A stretch of 6,937 nucleotides of DNA from JBDSTZ01 sp039927975. Lineage in GTDB: Bacteria; Pseudomonadota; Gammaproteobacteria; Burkholderiales; Burkholderiaceae_D. The stretch lies in NCBI GenBank assembly GCA_039927975.1, contig JBDSTZ010000277.1, positions 1-6,937 of the forward strand, written 5' to 3'. The notes under the pieces were generated by a model that saw only the letters and a list, made by a program, of their open reading frames with translations, was not told the DNA's origin and searched no databases. How positions within the stretch are numbered: the stretch's first letter is position 1; the number at the start of each line of letters is the position of its first letter. The position numbers and the translations under genes are program-made. Shown piece by piece: positions 6,275 through 6,937 of this stretch.

Positions 6275-6348
6275 AGAGCAGGCGCGAAGGCGCCACCTCG
6301 ACACTCCCTTGCTGGCCCGCTGTTTTCGCAGCGACGCACACTGGAGTG
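6256..6348 (+). promoter_or_regulatory. Riboswitch expression platform with anti-aptamer and anti-Shine-Dalgarno helices
   Basis: TCCCTTGCTGGC (6305-6316) can pair with GCCAGC-G-AAGGGA (6256-6268) of the aptamer, giving 12 base pairs with one bulged G (6262). The overlapping CACTCC (6302-6307) is the exact complement of GGAGTG (6343-6348), the thiC ribosome site. The two pairings share 6305-6307 and exclude each other. Between them lie two small hairpins (6281-6294, and 6318-6333 with CGCTG/CAGCG). The model: without TPP the anti-aptamer helix frees the ribosome site; with TPP the aptamer folds and CACTCC covers it. Pairings were seen by eye; energies were not calculated. Confidence 0.6.
6343..6346 (+). 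promoter_or_regulatory. Ribosome binding site of thiC
   Basis: GGAG lies 6 nt before the ATG at 6353 and fixes the thiC start. It is the likely target of riboswitch control. Confidence 0.8.
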
Positions 6349-6352
6349 ACAC

Positions 6353-6937
6353 ATGAACGCCGATCCAAAATTCCTGTCCGCGACCGCCACGGTCGACGCG
6401 GCCGCCATCGCCCCCTTGCCCAATTCGCGCAAGATCTACGTGCAGGGCAGCCGTCCCGACATCCAGGTGCCGATGCGCGAAATCCGCCAGTCCGCCACCG
6501 AAGCCTCGTTCGGCGGCGAGCAGAATCCGCCGATCTACGTCTACGACACTTCCGGTCCCTACACCGATCCCGATGTGGCGATCGACATCCGCTCCGGCCT
6601 GCCGTGCCCGCGCCTGCCGTGGATTATCGAGCGCGCCGACACCGAGGAATTGCCGGGCCCGAGCTCGACCTACGGCGTCGAACGGCTCAACGATCCCAAG
6701 CTGACCGCGCTGCGCTTCAACCTCACGCGCAAGCCGCGCCGCGCGCTTGATGGCAAGAACGTCAGCCAGATGCACTACGCCAGGCGCGGCATCATCACGC
6801 CGGAAATGGAATACGTCGCCATCCGCGAAAACATGCGCCGCCAAGAATATCTGGCGGCACTTAAATCATCCGGCAAAACAGGCAACAAACTGGCCGAGAT
6901 GATGGGACGGCAACATCCCGGGCAGTCATTCGGCGCC
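6353..6937 (+). CDS. thiC: Phosphomethylpyrimidine synthase ThiC (partial, 3' end beyond the window)
   Basis: ThiC is the radical-SAM enzyme that rearranges aminoimidazole ribotide to hydroxymethylpyrimidine phosphate, the pyrimidine half of thiamine. The first 195 codons are present, about a third of a family member of roughly 600-650 residues. Recognisable pieces are the N-terminal ThiC-associated domain (NSRKIYVQGSRPDIQVPMRE, VYDTSGPYTDP, GLPCPRLPWI) and then VSQMHYARRGIITPEMEYVA, IRENMRRQEYL and GRQHPGQSFGA at the edge. The segment of about 20 residues between ENMRRQ and GRQHPGQSF is longer than in the E. coli enzyme, which I recall as usual in betaproteobacteria. The C-terminal CX2CX4C iron-sulfur motif lies outside the window. 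The start is set by GGAG and the riboswitch geometry. Confidence 0.97.
   Translation, partial: MNADPKFLSATATVDAAAIAPLPNSRKIYVQGSRPDIQVPMREIRQSATEASFGGEQNPPIYVYDTSGPYTDPDVAIDIRSGLPCPRLPWIIERADTEELPGPSSTYGVERLNDPKLTALRFNLTRKPRRALDGKNVSQMHYARRGIITPEMEYVAIRENMRRQEYLAALKSSGKTGNKLAEMMGRQHPGQSFGA

Noticed and set aside
6131..6844. 237-codon minus-strand frame over thiC and its riboswitch
   Set aside because: It runs antisense through a clear TPP aptamer and clear ThiC sequence.
1..6937. CRISPR array, tRNA, rRNA, insertion sequence or phage attachment site
   Set aside because: No regularly spaced repeats, transposase motifs, terminal inverted repeats or tRNA-like segments were seen on either strand.

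Overview
The window is high-GC DNA from a betaproteobacterium. An Oxalobacteraceae-type genome (Massilia, Duganella or Janthinobacterium relatives) fits best, judging from the style of the ThiC protein, the strong G/C preference at third codon positions and the TPP-riboswitch/thiC arrangement. The family-level assignment is inference.

Left part (1-3679, minus strand): a type VI secretion system (T6SS) spike-and-cargo unit. A large vgrG (3679 down to 548) encodes the gp27/gp5-like spike, a T6SS_Vgr region, a DUF2345 beta-prism region and a C-terminal extension made of two copies of a small beta-rich repeat. Its stop codon shares one base (TAATG) with the start of a second gene that runs off the left edge (548 down to 1). 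The visible 182 residues of that gene carry NlpC/P60 cysteine-peptidase motifs, so it is probably a peptidoglycan-cutting T6SS effector delivered by this VgrG. GC falls from about 65% to about 47-52% near base 960, exactly where the VgrG core ends and the repeat extension begins, and stays low through the effector. The adaptor tail and cargo therefore look like one exchanged cassette. An immunity gene would be expected just beyond the left edge.

Middle (3680-5025): a gene-poor interval of about 590 bp holds the vgrG 5' region and a possible frameshifted gene remnant on the minus strand. It is followed by a small plus-strand gene (4271-4831) with a PD-(D/E)XK nuclease-like signature and no recognised family name, and then a 194-bp spacer with a likely promoter and dyad.

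Right part (5026-6937, plus strand): a secreted outer-membrane beta-barrel-like protein with a signal peptide, a CX4C pair and an HLHVHNH cluster, followed by a thiamine-biosynthesis control region. This has a sigma70-like promoter, a TPP riboswitch aptamer and an expression platform with mutually exclusive helices that can hide or free the ribosome-binding site. It leads into thiC, of which the first 195 codons are present before the window ends. The T6SS unit and the thiC region appear functionally unrelated.
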